Part shown: piece by piece, positions 1 to 5,959 of the stretch
Position numbering within the stretch: position 1 is the stretch's first letter
Layout of the letters: every line of letters begins with the position of its first letter
Assembly (NCBI RefSeq): GCF_035998295.1
Contig: NZ_DASYHS010000196.1
Coordinates: 1 to 14,302 of the forward strand
Length of the DNA stretch: 14,302 nt
From: DASYHS01 sp035998295
GTDB taxonomy: Bacteria; Pseudomonadota; Alphaproteobacteria; Azospirillales; Azospirillaceae
Reading direction: 5' to 3'
Notes under the pieces: generated by a model
Told to the model about the DNA's origin: nothing
The model's database searches: none
The model's input: only the letters and a program-made list of their open reading frames with translations
Made by a program: the position numbers and the translations under genes

Positions 1-1
1 G

Positions 2-364
2 GGTGCCCGGGGTGCCTGGTCCGTCTTCGAGATCGAGAAGCGGCCGGGCGCACCGACGCCGCCGCATACCCACGCCTGGGACGAGGCATATTACATCCTC
101 TCGGGGGCGGTCGAGATGATGCTGGGCGAGCGCGTCTTCGAGGCGGGCGCCGGCACCTTCGTCCGCATCCCGCCCAACACGGTCCACGCCTTCACGGGCC
201 GCGCCGCGCCGGGGACGCGGCTGCTGACGCTGCTGGCGCCCGCCGGGGCGGAGGCCTTCTTCGCCGACCTTGACCGCTACGCGTCGTCCGAAGCGCCAGA
301 TATGGAGAAGGTCATTGAGATCGCGGTGCGCCACGGTGTGCGGCCGGTGCTTGATGGGGGCTGA
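2..364 (+). CDS. Cupin-domain protein, 3' part (5' end outside window)
   Basis: The frame is open from base 2 to a TGA at 362-364 and gives 120 residues; the start codon lies upstream of the window. The visible part holds both cupin motifs. Motif 1 reads PPHTHAWDEAYYILSG, with metal-type ligands His22, His24 and Glu28 (numbered from the first visible residue). Motif 2 reads GTFVRIPPNTVHAFTG, with His62. This is the usual three-histidine, one-glutamate metal site of the small single-domain cupins (cupin_2 type). The C-terminal tail (about 50 residues after motif 2, ending VRPVLDGG) fits a small stand-alone cupin. Such proteins range from enzymes to sugar or small-molecule binders, so the substrate cannot be told. 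The next gene is a toxin-antitoxin pair in the same direction, 181 bases downstream, with its own promoter, so no functional link is evident. Confidence 0.85.
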   Translation, partial: GARGAWSVFEIEKRPGAPTPPHTHAWDEAYYILSGAVEMMLGERVFEAGAGTFVRIPPNTVHAFTGRAAPGTRLLTLLAPAGAEAFFADLDRYASSEAPDMEKVIEIAVRHGVRPVLDGG

Positions 365-484
365 GCAGCGGGGGCATTTTTCCGACCTGACAGTAGGATG
401 ATCAAGGTCGAGGTAATCAAGGGACCCATATTGCGCGCGACGATTCGGCTGCTCCCAAGTTGGGACATGACGGGACAACCCACG
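365..484. other. Intergenic stretch, no gene seen
   Basis: I see no credible coding frame here: the minus-strand frames crossing it have no recognisable protein features. There is a short T run (ATTTTT near 376-381) just after the cupin stop but no convincing stem before it. The 7-mer ATCAAGG occurs twice near 400-425; no function can be assigned. Confidence 0.4.
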
Positions 485-513
485 TTGACCGGGGCGACGC
501 CCCGGCGTACGTT
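485..513 (+). promoter_or_regulatory. Candidate promoter of the toxin-antitoxin operon
   Basis: TTGACC at 485-490 (five of six to the sigma-70 -35 consensus) is followed after exactly 17 bp by TACGTT at 508-513 (three of six to the -10). Transcription would start near 520, just upstream of the antitoxin ribosome binding site. The spacer is filled by a 17-bp palindrome (489-505) and the predicted start falls at a second palindrome (517-538), as expected for an autoregulated toxin-antitoxin promoter. The -10 is weak, so this is a prediction. Confidence 0.5.
489..505. repeat. 17-bp perfect palindrome inside the promoter spacer
   Basis: CCGGGGCG and CGCCCCGG are exact reverse complements separated by a single A. 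With one central base it is unlikely to be an RNA hairpin and more like a DNA-binding site. It overlaps the last two bases of the predicted -35 box and most of the spacer. It may be a second operator for the antitoxin or toxin-antitoxin complex, but GC-rich palindromes also arise by chance in this genome. Confidence 0.45.
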
Positions 514-516
514 AGA

Positions 517-538
517 TCCATAATGGTGCCATTATGGA
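517..538. promoter_or_regulatory. 22-bp palindromic operator at the antitoxin ribosome binding site
   Basis: Two exact 10-bp arms, TCCATAATGG and CCATTATGGA, flank a central TG. The right arm ends inside the GGAG ribosome binding site (536-539) of the antitoxin gene, and the left arm begins just after the predicted -10 box. Position and AT-rich arms, unlike the surrounding DNA, fit the operator of a ribbon-helix-helix antitoxin, which usually binds palindromes near the transcription start. Binding would block both polymerase and ribosome access. The ATG inside the right arm (534) is not the likely start, because GGAG serves the ATG at 546. Confidence 0.7.
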
Positions 539-545
539 GCCATCC

Positions 546-782
546 ATGCCGGTAAACCTGTCGATCAAGAATGCGCCAGACGATGTCGTTAGTCGCCTCA
601 GAGCACGTGCCGAGCGGAATCACCGCTCGCTGCAAGGGGAACTGATGGCGATCATCGAGGAGGCGGTTCAGGAACATCGCCCGCTCTCTGCTGATGATGT
701 GCTGGCAGAGGTCCGGCGCCTCCGCCTGTCCACGCCACCCGAATCCGCCGATATGGTGCGAGAAGACCGCAATGGCCGCTAA
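546..782 (+). CDS. vapB: FitA/VapB-type ribbon-helix-helix antitoxin
   Basis: 78-residue antitoxin expected to bind and neutralise the PIN toxin encoded next to it and, together with it, to repress the operon. The N-terminal part (about residues 1-40) has a ribbon-helix-helix pattern: a short strand MPVNLSIKNAP, then helices around DDVVSRLRARAERN and SLQGELMAIIEEA, as in the FitA family. The C-terminal part is polar and acidic and would be the toxin-wrapping region. I choose ATG 546 over the in-frame ATG 534 because GGAG at 536-539 lies 6 bases before it and because the protein then begins with the strand. The stop overlaps the toxin start by 11 bases, so translation is probably coupled. The family is clear; VapB versus FitA naming is a convention. 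Confidence 0.85.
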   Translation: MPVNLSIKNAPDDVVSRLRARAERNHRSLQGELMAIIEEAVQEHRPLSADDVLAEVRRLRLSTPPESADMVREDRNGR

Positions 783-1161
783 GGTGGTTGATGCCTCGGC
801 TATCGCTGCCCTGCTCTTCGGCGAGCCGGAAGCCGGTTCCGTCGCCGATCAGCTGCGCGATGGCCAGCTGTTCGCGCCGCCGTTGCTGTGGCTCGAGGTC
901 GCCAACGTCTGTCTCAAGAAGATGCGGCGGCATCCGGAGCTGCGGACATCCTTGCGGGCCGCCTTCCGTCTGCTGGACGGCCTGACGATCGAGCGCGCGG
1001 ACGTCAACCACGGCGAGGTATTGGACATGGCGAACAACGCCGGCCTCACCGTCTACGATGCCAGCTATCTATGGCTTGCCCGGAAGGTGGACGCAGCACT
1101 GGTGACACTTGACCAGCAACTGGCATCTGCCGATGCCACCGTACCTCAAAAACGGGTATAG
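772..1161 (+). CDS. vapC: PIN-domain ribonuclease toxin (VapC family)
   Basis: 129-residue PIN domain, the full length of a typical VapC toxin, predicted to be a magnesium-dependent endoribonuclease acting on tRNA, rRNA or mRNA in the cytoplasm. The acidic active-site pattern is complete: Asp7 (VVDASA), Glu42 (WLEVANV), Asp96 (VYDASYLWLA) and Asp114 (VTLDQQL). The open frame extends upstream to 694, but only the ATG at 772 gives the standard N-terminus with the first Asp near residue 7; the added residues from the longer start lie in the antitoxin gene and look unrelated. It overlaps the antitoxin by 11 bases, the usual antitoxin-first order. The module looks intact, so the toxin is probably active. 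Its RNA target cannot be read from sequence. Confidence 0.9.
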   Translation: MAAKVVDASAIAALLFGEPEAGSVADQLRDGQLFAPPLLWLEVANVCLKKMRRHPELRTSLRAAFRLLDGLTIERADVNHGEVLDMANNAGLTVYDASYLWLARKVDAALVTLDQQLASADATVPQKRV

Positions 1162-1340
1162 CATCGTCAGCATAGCAGACAGAGCGCACCCCAAGAGGCA
1201 ATGCGGACTACATGACTATTACCGCGGAAAGCGGTATCCCCTACAGGAACGCACAGCACGTCAGCTATAGCATGCTAACTTAGCATTACAGTCGCGTTAG
1301 GGCGGCCCCCGTCTGTTGATCCAGGCTTTGGGAGATCGCC
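1162..1340. other. Gene-free stretch of lower GC after the toxin gene
   Basis: No coding frame with a credible product is seen. The stretch is visibly more AT-rich than the flanking genes. It contains an inverted repeat TACCGC/GCGGTA with a 5-base GGAAA loop (1220-1236), without a T run; it may still act as a weak terminator for the toxin-antitoxin transcript. A 10-bp perfect palindrome TAGCATGCTA lies at 1268-1277. The 8-mer TATAGCAT occurs at 1157-1164 (over the toxin stop codon) and again at 1266-1273, and CGTCAGC occurs at 1165-1171 and 1259-1265. The composition suggests acquired DNA. Confidence 0.45.
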
Positions 1341-1541
1341 ATGTCCGGTGTTCCCGTCGAGGACCTGCTGGGGCCGTGGTCAAGCGAGCTGCGCAGTGTC
1401 AACTGGCGGGAGCGAGTATTGCAGCCTACCTACAGCGGGCAGTCGAACGGCCGCGTCAGTTCGGCCGTTGCCGGCGCCGCGCTCCTCGCGGGATTCAATC
1501 CTCGGCCGGCCCACTTGGCTGGGATGCGCAACGAAGTGTAG
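1341..1541 (+). CDS. Possible small ORF, 66 aa, unrecognised
   Basis: An ATG at 1341 is preceded by GGGAGA (1330-1335) at good ribosome-binding spacing and opens a 66-codon frame that ends just before the tRNA-Glu gene on the other strand. The product is not one I recognise. It has no signal peptide or strong membrane segment; a short Ala/Gly/Val-rich stretch (SSAVAGAALLAG) lies around residues 40-51. Overlapping frames of similar length exist in this GC-rich stretch, so openness alone is weak evidence; the ribosome binding site is the only positive sign. It may be a decayed gene remnant or no gene at all. Confidence 0.25.
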   Translation: MSGVPVEDLLGPWSSELRSVNWRERVLQPTYSGQSNGRVSSAVAGAALLAGFNPRPAHLAGMRNEV

Positions 1542-1545
1542 AGCG

Positions 1546-1621
<76 letters not shown>

Positions 1622-1638
1622 GGCGAGGCGTGGGCGGG

Positions 1639-1667
1639 TAGATACAAGGCGTAGGCGGGCAAGTCAA
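1639..1667 (-). promoter_or_regulatory. Predicted promoter of tRNA-Glu
   Basis: On the minus strand TTGACT (1667-1662, five of six to consensus) is separated by exactly 17 bp from TATCTA (1644-1639). The expected transcription start is near 1632, about 11 bases before the mature tRNA 5' end, typical for a tRNA leader removed by RNase P. The -35 box lies within the loop of an inverted repeat located between recJ and the tRNA. Confidence 0.6.
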
Positions 1668-1682
1668 ACCGTTTTTGCCCGC
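1655..1682. repeat. Inverted repeat between recJ and tRNA-Glu
   Basis: Arms GCGGGCAA (1655-1662) and TTGCCCGC (1675-1682) are exact reverse complements around a 12-base centre. It starts right after the recJ stop codon (TAG, 1687-1685), so it could end recJ transcription or protect the mRNA 3' end, but no T run follows on the minus strand. It also overlaps the -35 region of the tRNA promoter. Confidence 0.45.
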
Positions 1683-1684
1683 TC

Positions 1685-3532
1685 CTACTCCCGGCCGCCG
1701 CCGTCACCGCGGGCCGGGGCCGCGTCCTCGATCATCAGCTGCACGCCGTCATTGCCGTTCCAGCGGTCGACCCGCAGATGACCGACCAGGTGCAGGGGCG
1801 CTCCGCCGCTCTTCAGCAGCAGCTGGCCGAGCTCGGTGTCTAGCGCACGGAACGCCATCGCCTTCAGGCGCGTGCCCGGGCCGGCGGTCAGGAAGCAGCG
1901 GACGTGGTTCGCGCCCACCACGTCGGCGCGCGCGACGCGCGCGTCCGGCACCGCGAAGCGCGGCTCGGGGTTGGCGGTGCCGAAGGGGCCTAGACGCGCC
2001 AGAAGCTCCACCAGCGCCGGCGTGGCGCCGGCCAGGGAGATGGCGCCGTCGACCTCCAGCGTCGGCACCAGCGGGCCGCCGGCGGCCTGGCGGGCGGCGA
2101 TGTGGGCGGCGAGGAAGCGCTTCAGCTCGGCCATGCGCTCGGCCGCGACCGTGAAGCCCGCCGCCATGCGGTGGCCGCCGCCGTTGATCAGCAGCCCGGC
2201 ATGGCGCGCCGCGATCACCGCCTCGCCCAGATCGACGCCGCGCACCGAACGGCCCGACGCCTTGCCGATACCCTCCTCGACCGCGACGACGCAGGCCGGG
2301 CGGTTGTAGCGCTCCTTCAGGCGCGCGGCGACGATGCCGATCACGCCGGGATGCCAGCCGTCGCCGGCCACGAACACCAGCTCGCCCATCGGCGCGGGGT
2401 CGGCCTCCACCGCCGCCAGCGCCTGCTCCAGAACCGCGCCCTCCACCGCCTTGCGCTCGGCGTTGTGGGCGTCGAGCCGGGCCGCGAGCATCGCGGCCTC
2501 CGCCGGATCGTCGGTCGACAGCAGGCGCGCGCCCAGGTCCGCCGCCCCTACCCGGCCACCGGCGTTCACCCGCGGGCCGAACACGAAGCCGGCATGGTAG
2601 GCGTCCGGCCGCTCCTGCAGGCGGCACAGGTCCGACAGCGCCGCGATCCCGGTATTGGTGCGCCGGGCCATCACCTTCAGGCCCTGGGCCACCAGCGCCC
2701 GGTTCAGGCCGGTCAGGGGCACGACGTCGCACACCGTGCCGAGCGCCACGAGGTCCAGCCACGACAGCAGGTCCGGCTCCGGCCGGCCGTCGCGGTACCA
2801 GCCCGCCCCGCGCAGCAGCCGGTTGACCGCCACCACCAGCAGGAAGGCGACGCCGGCCGCGCACAGCGTCTTGTGCGGCGAGGTCTCGTCGAGACGGTTC
2901 GGGTTGACCACCGCGAGCGCGCGGGGCAGGCGCGCTTCCGCGGCGTGGTGGTCGACGACGATCACCTCCAGCCCGCAGCCGGCCGCCGTCTCCAGCGGCT
3001 CGAACGCCGTCGTGCCGCAGTCGACCGTGATCACCAGGCGCACGCCGGACGCCGCCAGCCCTTCCAGCGCCGGCCCGTTCGGGCCGTAGCCCTCGGCGAT
3101 CCGGTCGGGGATGTAAACGACGAGGTCGCCGCCGGCCGCGCGGAAGAAGCGACGCAGCAGCGCCGAGGAGGTGGCGCCGTCGACGTCGTAGTCGCCGAAC
3201 ACCGCCGCCTTCTCCCCGCCCATGATCGCGGCCGCGACCCGCCGCGCCGCCAGATCCATGTCCTTGAGGTGGCACGGGTCCGGCAGCAGGGCGCGCAGCG
3301 TCGGGGCGAGGAAGGTCGCCGCCCCGTCCATGCCGACGCCGCGCGCGGCCAGCACGCGGGCCACCACCTCCGGCAGGCCGTGGCCCTGGGCGAGCGCCAG
3401 CGCCAGCCGGTCGTCGGCGGCGCTGGCGAGCCAGCGCCGGCCGGTCGCCGACCGCTCGACCGCGAGGAAGGCGGGGGCGGAACCGGAGACGGGGGCGGAA
3501 ACGGGGGCTGTTTGGGTCAGTATCTCGCTCAC
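1685..3532 (-). CDS. recJ: Single-stranded-DNA-specific exonuclease RecJ
   Basis: 615-residue RecJ, a 5'-to-3' exonuclease on single-stranded DNA used in RecF-pathway recombination, mismatch repair and base-excision repair. The DHH nuclease core is complete: DYDVDG at residues 114-119 (Asp114, Asp116, Asp118), ITVDCGT around 168-174 with Asp171, the DHH triad at 194-196, and LGTVCDVVPL at 263-272. NAGGR (322-326) and the DHHA1 signature GGGHRMAAGF (450-459) follow, and a C-terminal OB-like segment completes the protein. The predicted start is GTG (3532-3530). The first 20 residues are Ala/Pro/Ser-rich and low complexity, so the start is uncertain, and the ribosome binding site is weak. It lies 103 bases after glpX on the same strand with no terminator visible and is probably the last gene of that transcript. 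Confidence 0.95.
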   Translation of the reverse strand: MSEILTQTAPVSAPVSGSAPAFLAVERSATGRRWLASAADDRLALALAQGHGLPEVVARVLAARGVGMDGAATFLAPTLRALLPDPCHLKDMDLAARRVAAAIMGGEKAAVFGDYDVDGATSSALLRRFFRAAGGDLVVYIPDRIAEGYGPNGPALEGLAASGVRLVITVDCGTTAFEPLETAAGCGLEVIVVDHHAAEARLPRALAVVNPNRLDETSPHKTLCAAGVAFLLVVAVNRLLRGAGWYRDGRPEPDLLSWLDLVALGTVCDVVPLTGLNRALVAQGLKVMARRTNTGIAALSDLCRLQERPDAYHAGFVFGPRVNAGGRVGAADLGARLLSTDDPAEAAMLAARLDAHNAERKAVEGAVLEQALAAVEADPAPMGELVFVAGDGWHPGVIGIVAARLKERYNRPACVVAVEEGIGKASGRSVRGVDLGEAVIAARHAGLLINGGGHRMAAGFTVAAERMAELKRFLAAHIAARQAAGGPLVPTLEVDGAISLAGATPALVELLARLGPFGTANPEPRFAVPDARVARADVVGANHVRCFLTAGPGTRLKAMAFRALDTELGQLLLKSGGAPLHLVGHLRVDRWNGNDGVQLMIEDAAPARGDGGGRE

Positions 3533-3573
3533 GACCTGCGGCCGGCCCGGCCGGCGGCTCCTCCGGGGCTCAT
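3529..3573 (-). CDS. Possible 14-codon leader ORF coupled to recJ
   Basis: On the minus strand an ATG (3573-3571) preceded by AGGGGG with a 3-base gap opens a 14-codon frame, MSPGGAAGRAGRRS, whose TGA (3531-3529) overlaps the GTG start of recJ as GTGA. recJ itself lacks a good ribosome binding site, so translation of this short frame could deliver ribosomes to recJ. The frame is GC-rich and short, and may be chance; no product function is proposed. Confidence 0.3.
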   Translation of the reverse strand: MSPGGAAGRAGRRS

Positions 3574-3635
3574 CGTCCCCCTGGATGCACGGCGGGCGGG
3601 CCGCGGGTCAAGCGACATCGGCGAAGGGCAGCCTC

Positions 3636-4625
3636 TCACGCATCCATCGGGATGAAGCCGGTCTTGCGGCGGAAATTGTGGTGCGCCTCGATGTAGCGCA
3701 CCGTGCCGCTCTTCGAGCGCATGATCACGGAATGGGTCACCGCCCCGCCGGCGAAGCGGCGCACGCCCTGCAGCATCGGGCCGGTCGTGACGCCGGTCGC
3801 GGCGAACATCACGTTGCCGCTCGCCAGCTCGTGCAGATCGTATTTCCGGTTCAGGTCCTGGATGCCCCAGCGTGCGGCGCGTGCCTTCTCCTCGTCGTTG
3901 CGGAACAGCAGCCGGCCCTGGAACTGGCCGCCGATGCAGCGCAGCGCCGCCGCCGCCAGCACGCCTTCCGGCGCGCCGCCCGAGCCCATGTAGATATCGA
4001 GGCCGGTATGGGCCTGGCTGGTCGCGATCACGCCCGAGACGTCGCCGTCCGAGATCAGGTTGATGCGGGCACCCGCCTCGCGCACGCGGGCGATCAGCTC
4101 GGCATGGCGCGGCCGGTCGAGGATGCAGACCAGCAGCTCCGATACGTCGGCGCCCTTGGCGCGGGCGAGGTTCTTGAGGTTGTTCGCGACCGTCTCGTCG
4201 AGGTCGACCACGCCCTCGGGCAGGCCGGCGCCGACGGCGATCTTGTCCATGTAGACGTCGGGGGCGTTCAGGAACCCGCCCTCCTCCGCCATGGCGACGA
4301 CGGCCAGCGCGTTCGGCCCGCCCTTGGCGGTGATGGTCGTGCCCTCCAGCGGGTCGAGGGCGATGTCGATCTTCGGCCCGCCGCCGCCGACCTTCTCGCC
4401 GATGTAGAGCATCGGCGCCTCGTCGCGCTCGCCCTCGCCGATCACGACCGTGCCGTCGATCGCCAGGCTGTTCAGCGCCTGGCGCATGGCGTCCACCGCA
4501 GCCTGGTCGGCCGCCTTCTCGTCCCCGCGCCCGACCAGCAGCGATGCCGCGAGGGCGGCCGCCTCGGTCACGCGAACGGCCTCCAGCGCGAGGTTGCGGT
4601 CCATCGTCTGCGGTTGCTCTGCCAT
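3636..4625 (-). CDS. glpX: Class II fructose-1,6-bisphosphatase (GlpX)
   Basis: 329-residue GlpX-type phosphatase that hydrolyses fructose 1,6-bisphosphate to fructose 6-phosphate in gluconeogenesis; in autotrophs the same family can also act on sedoheptulose 1,7-bisphosphate. Metal-binding signatures are intact: GEGERDEAP at residues 63-71 and DPLEGT at 91-96. Length is that of the family (about 320-335). The ATG at 4625 follows the strong ribosome binding site AGGGGGAG. The gene begins 41 bases after the hom stop on the same strand and is followed by recJ, so it probably belongs to the same transcript. No class I Fbp gene is visible here, so this may be the main or only FBPase, but that needs the rest of the genome. 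Confidence 0.95.
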   Translation of the reverse strand: MAEQPQTMDRNLALEAVRVTEAAALAASLLVGRGDEKAADQAAVDAMRQALNSLAIDGTVVIGEGERDEAPMLYIGEKVGGGGPKIDIALDPLEGTTITAKGGPNALAVVAMAEEGGFLNAPDVYMDKIAVGAGLPEGVVDLDETVANNLKNLARAKGADVSELLVCILDRPRHAELIARVREAGARINLISDGDVSGVIATSQAHTGLDIYMGSGGAPEGVLAAAALRCIGGQFQGRLLFRNDEEKARAARWGIQDLNRKYDLHELASGNVMFAATGVTTGPMLQGVRRFAGGAVTHSVIMRSKSGTVRYIEAHHNFRRKTGFIPMDA

Positions 4626-4666
4626 TTGTTCTTCTCCCCCTCGGGATTCTTGTCGTTACGGTTGGT

Positions 4667-5959
4667 TCAGAACGTCTCGATACGGATCATCCGCGGCGGC
4701 TCGAGGACGGCGTCGAAGGTCTCGATCGTGCGCAGCGCGCGCAGCATCGCCGCCTCCTCGGTATCGTGGGTGGTCAGGACCACCGGCACGGCCTCCTCCG
4801 GGGAGCGTCCCCGCTGCAGGAACGATTCCATCGACACCCGCTCGTCGCGCAGCGCCGCGGCGATATCGGCTATCACACCGGGGCGGTCGACGACCATCAA
4901 ACGCACGTAGTAAGCCCCCTTTCGCGCCGAAATGGGCGCCGGGCGCATCCGGGTCAGCCCGGGCGCCGGCACCGCGAAGGTCGGCGTGCGGCGGCCGCGC
5001 GCGACGTCGACCAGGTCCGCGACCACCGCCGAGGCGGTCGGCCCGCCGCCGGCCCCGCGGCCGACCAGCAGGACCTTGTCGACGAAGTCGCCGTCGGCGA
5101 CGACCGCGTTGAACACCCCGTCCACCGCCGCGATCGGGGCGCCGACCGGCACCATGCAGGGATGGACGCGCTGCTCGATCCCGTCGTCGGTCCGGCGCGC
5201 GATGCCCAGCAGCTTGATGCGGTAGCCGAGCTCGGCCGCGTACTGGATGTCGACCGCGGTGACGTGTCGGATGCCCTCGACGTGCACGGCGCCGAAATCG
5301 ACCTCGCAGCCGAAGGCGAGCGCGGTCAGGATCGCGAGCTTGTGGGCGGCGTCCACGCCGTCGACGTCGAAGCTCGGGTCGGCCTCGGCGTAGCCCAGGC
5401 GTTGCGCCTCGGCCAGCACGTCCTCGAAGCCGCGGCCCGTCTCGCGCATCTCGGTCAGGATGTAGTTGCAGGTGCCGTTCAGGATGCCGTGCACTTCCCG
5501 GATCGCGTTGGCGGCCAGCCCTTCGCGCAGCCCCTTGATCGCCGGGATGCCGCCTGCGACCGCCGCCTCGTAGCCGAGCGTCAGCCCGCGCTCCTCGGCT
5601 GCGCGCGCCAGCGCCGTGCCGTGATGGGCGAGCAGCGCCTTGTTGGCGGTCACCACGTCCTTGCCGGCGGCCAGCGCCGCCTCGACCAGCGCGCGCGCGA
5701 CGCCGTCGGAGCCGCCGATCAGCTCGCACACCACGTCGACCTTGGGATCGGTCGCGAGCGATACCGGGTCGTCGTGCCAGCGCACGGCCGACAGGTCCAC
5801 GCCCCTGTCGGCGCCGCGGCGCCGGGCGCTGACGGCGGTGACGACGAGCGGCCGGCCGCAGCGCAGCGCCAGAAGGTCCTGCTGGCGCCCGAGCAGCGCC
5901 GCGACGTTCGCGCCGACGGTCCCGAGCCCGGCGATCCCGATCCTGAGCGGCCCCGTCAC
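4667..5959 (-). CDS. hom: Homoserine dehydrogenase with C-terminal ACT domain
   Basis: 430-residue enzyme reducing aspartate semialdehyde to homoserine with NAD(P)H, the branch point to threonine and methionine. An N-terminal Rossmann fold carries GLGTVG (residues 11-16). TANK (104-107) supplies the conserved Lys107, and the substrate segment around AEADPSFDVDGVDAAHK has Glu192, Asp203 and Lys207 matching the catalytic acid and lysine positions known from yeast homoserine dehydrogenase. An ACT domain (about 349-425, with VDRPGVIADIAAAL) suggests feedback control by threonine, as in the long-form enzymes. The GTG start (5959-5957) overlaps the stop of the upstream aminotransferase as GTGA, so translation is likely coupled. 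It is a stand-alone enzyme, not fused to aspartokinase. Confidence 0.95.
   Translation of the reverse strand: MTGPLRIGIAGLGTVGANVAALLGRQQDLLALRCGRPLVVTAVSARRRGADRGVDLSAVRWHDDPVSLATDPKVDVVCELIGGSDGVARALVEAALAAGKDVVTANKALLAHHGTALARAAEERGLTLGYEAAVAGGIPAIKGLREGLAANAIREVHGILNGTCNYILTEMRETGRGFEDVLAEAQRLGYAEADPSFDVDGVDAAHKLAILTALAFGCEVDFGAVHVEGIRHVTAVDIQYAAELGYRIKLLGIARRTDDGIEQRVHPCMVPVGAPIAAVDGVFNAVVADGDFVDKVLLVGRGAGGGPTASAVVADLVDVARGRRTPTFAVPAPGLTRMRPAPISARKGAYYVRLMVVDRPGVIADIAAALRDERVSMESFLQRGRSPEEAVPVVLTTHDTEEAAMLRALRTIETFDAVLEPPRMIRIETF

Noticed and set aside
694..771. Upstream extension of the toxin gene
   Set aside because: It lies inside the antitoxin gene, has no ribosome binding site of its own, and would displace the first active-site Asp from its normal position.
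2102..3655. 517-codon plus-strand frame opposite recJ
   Set aside because: Product is dominated by Arg, Ala, Gly, Gln and His with no motif; recJ on the other strand has all catalytic motifs.
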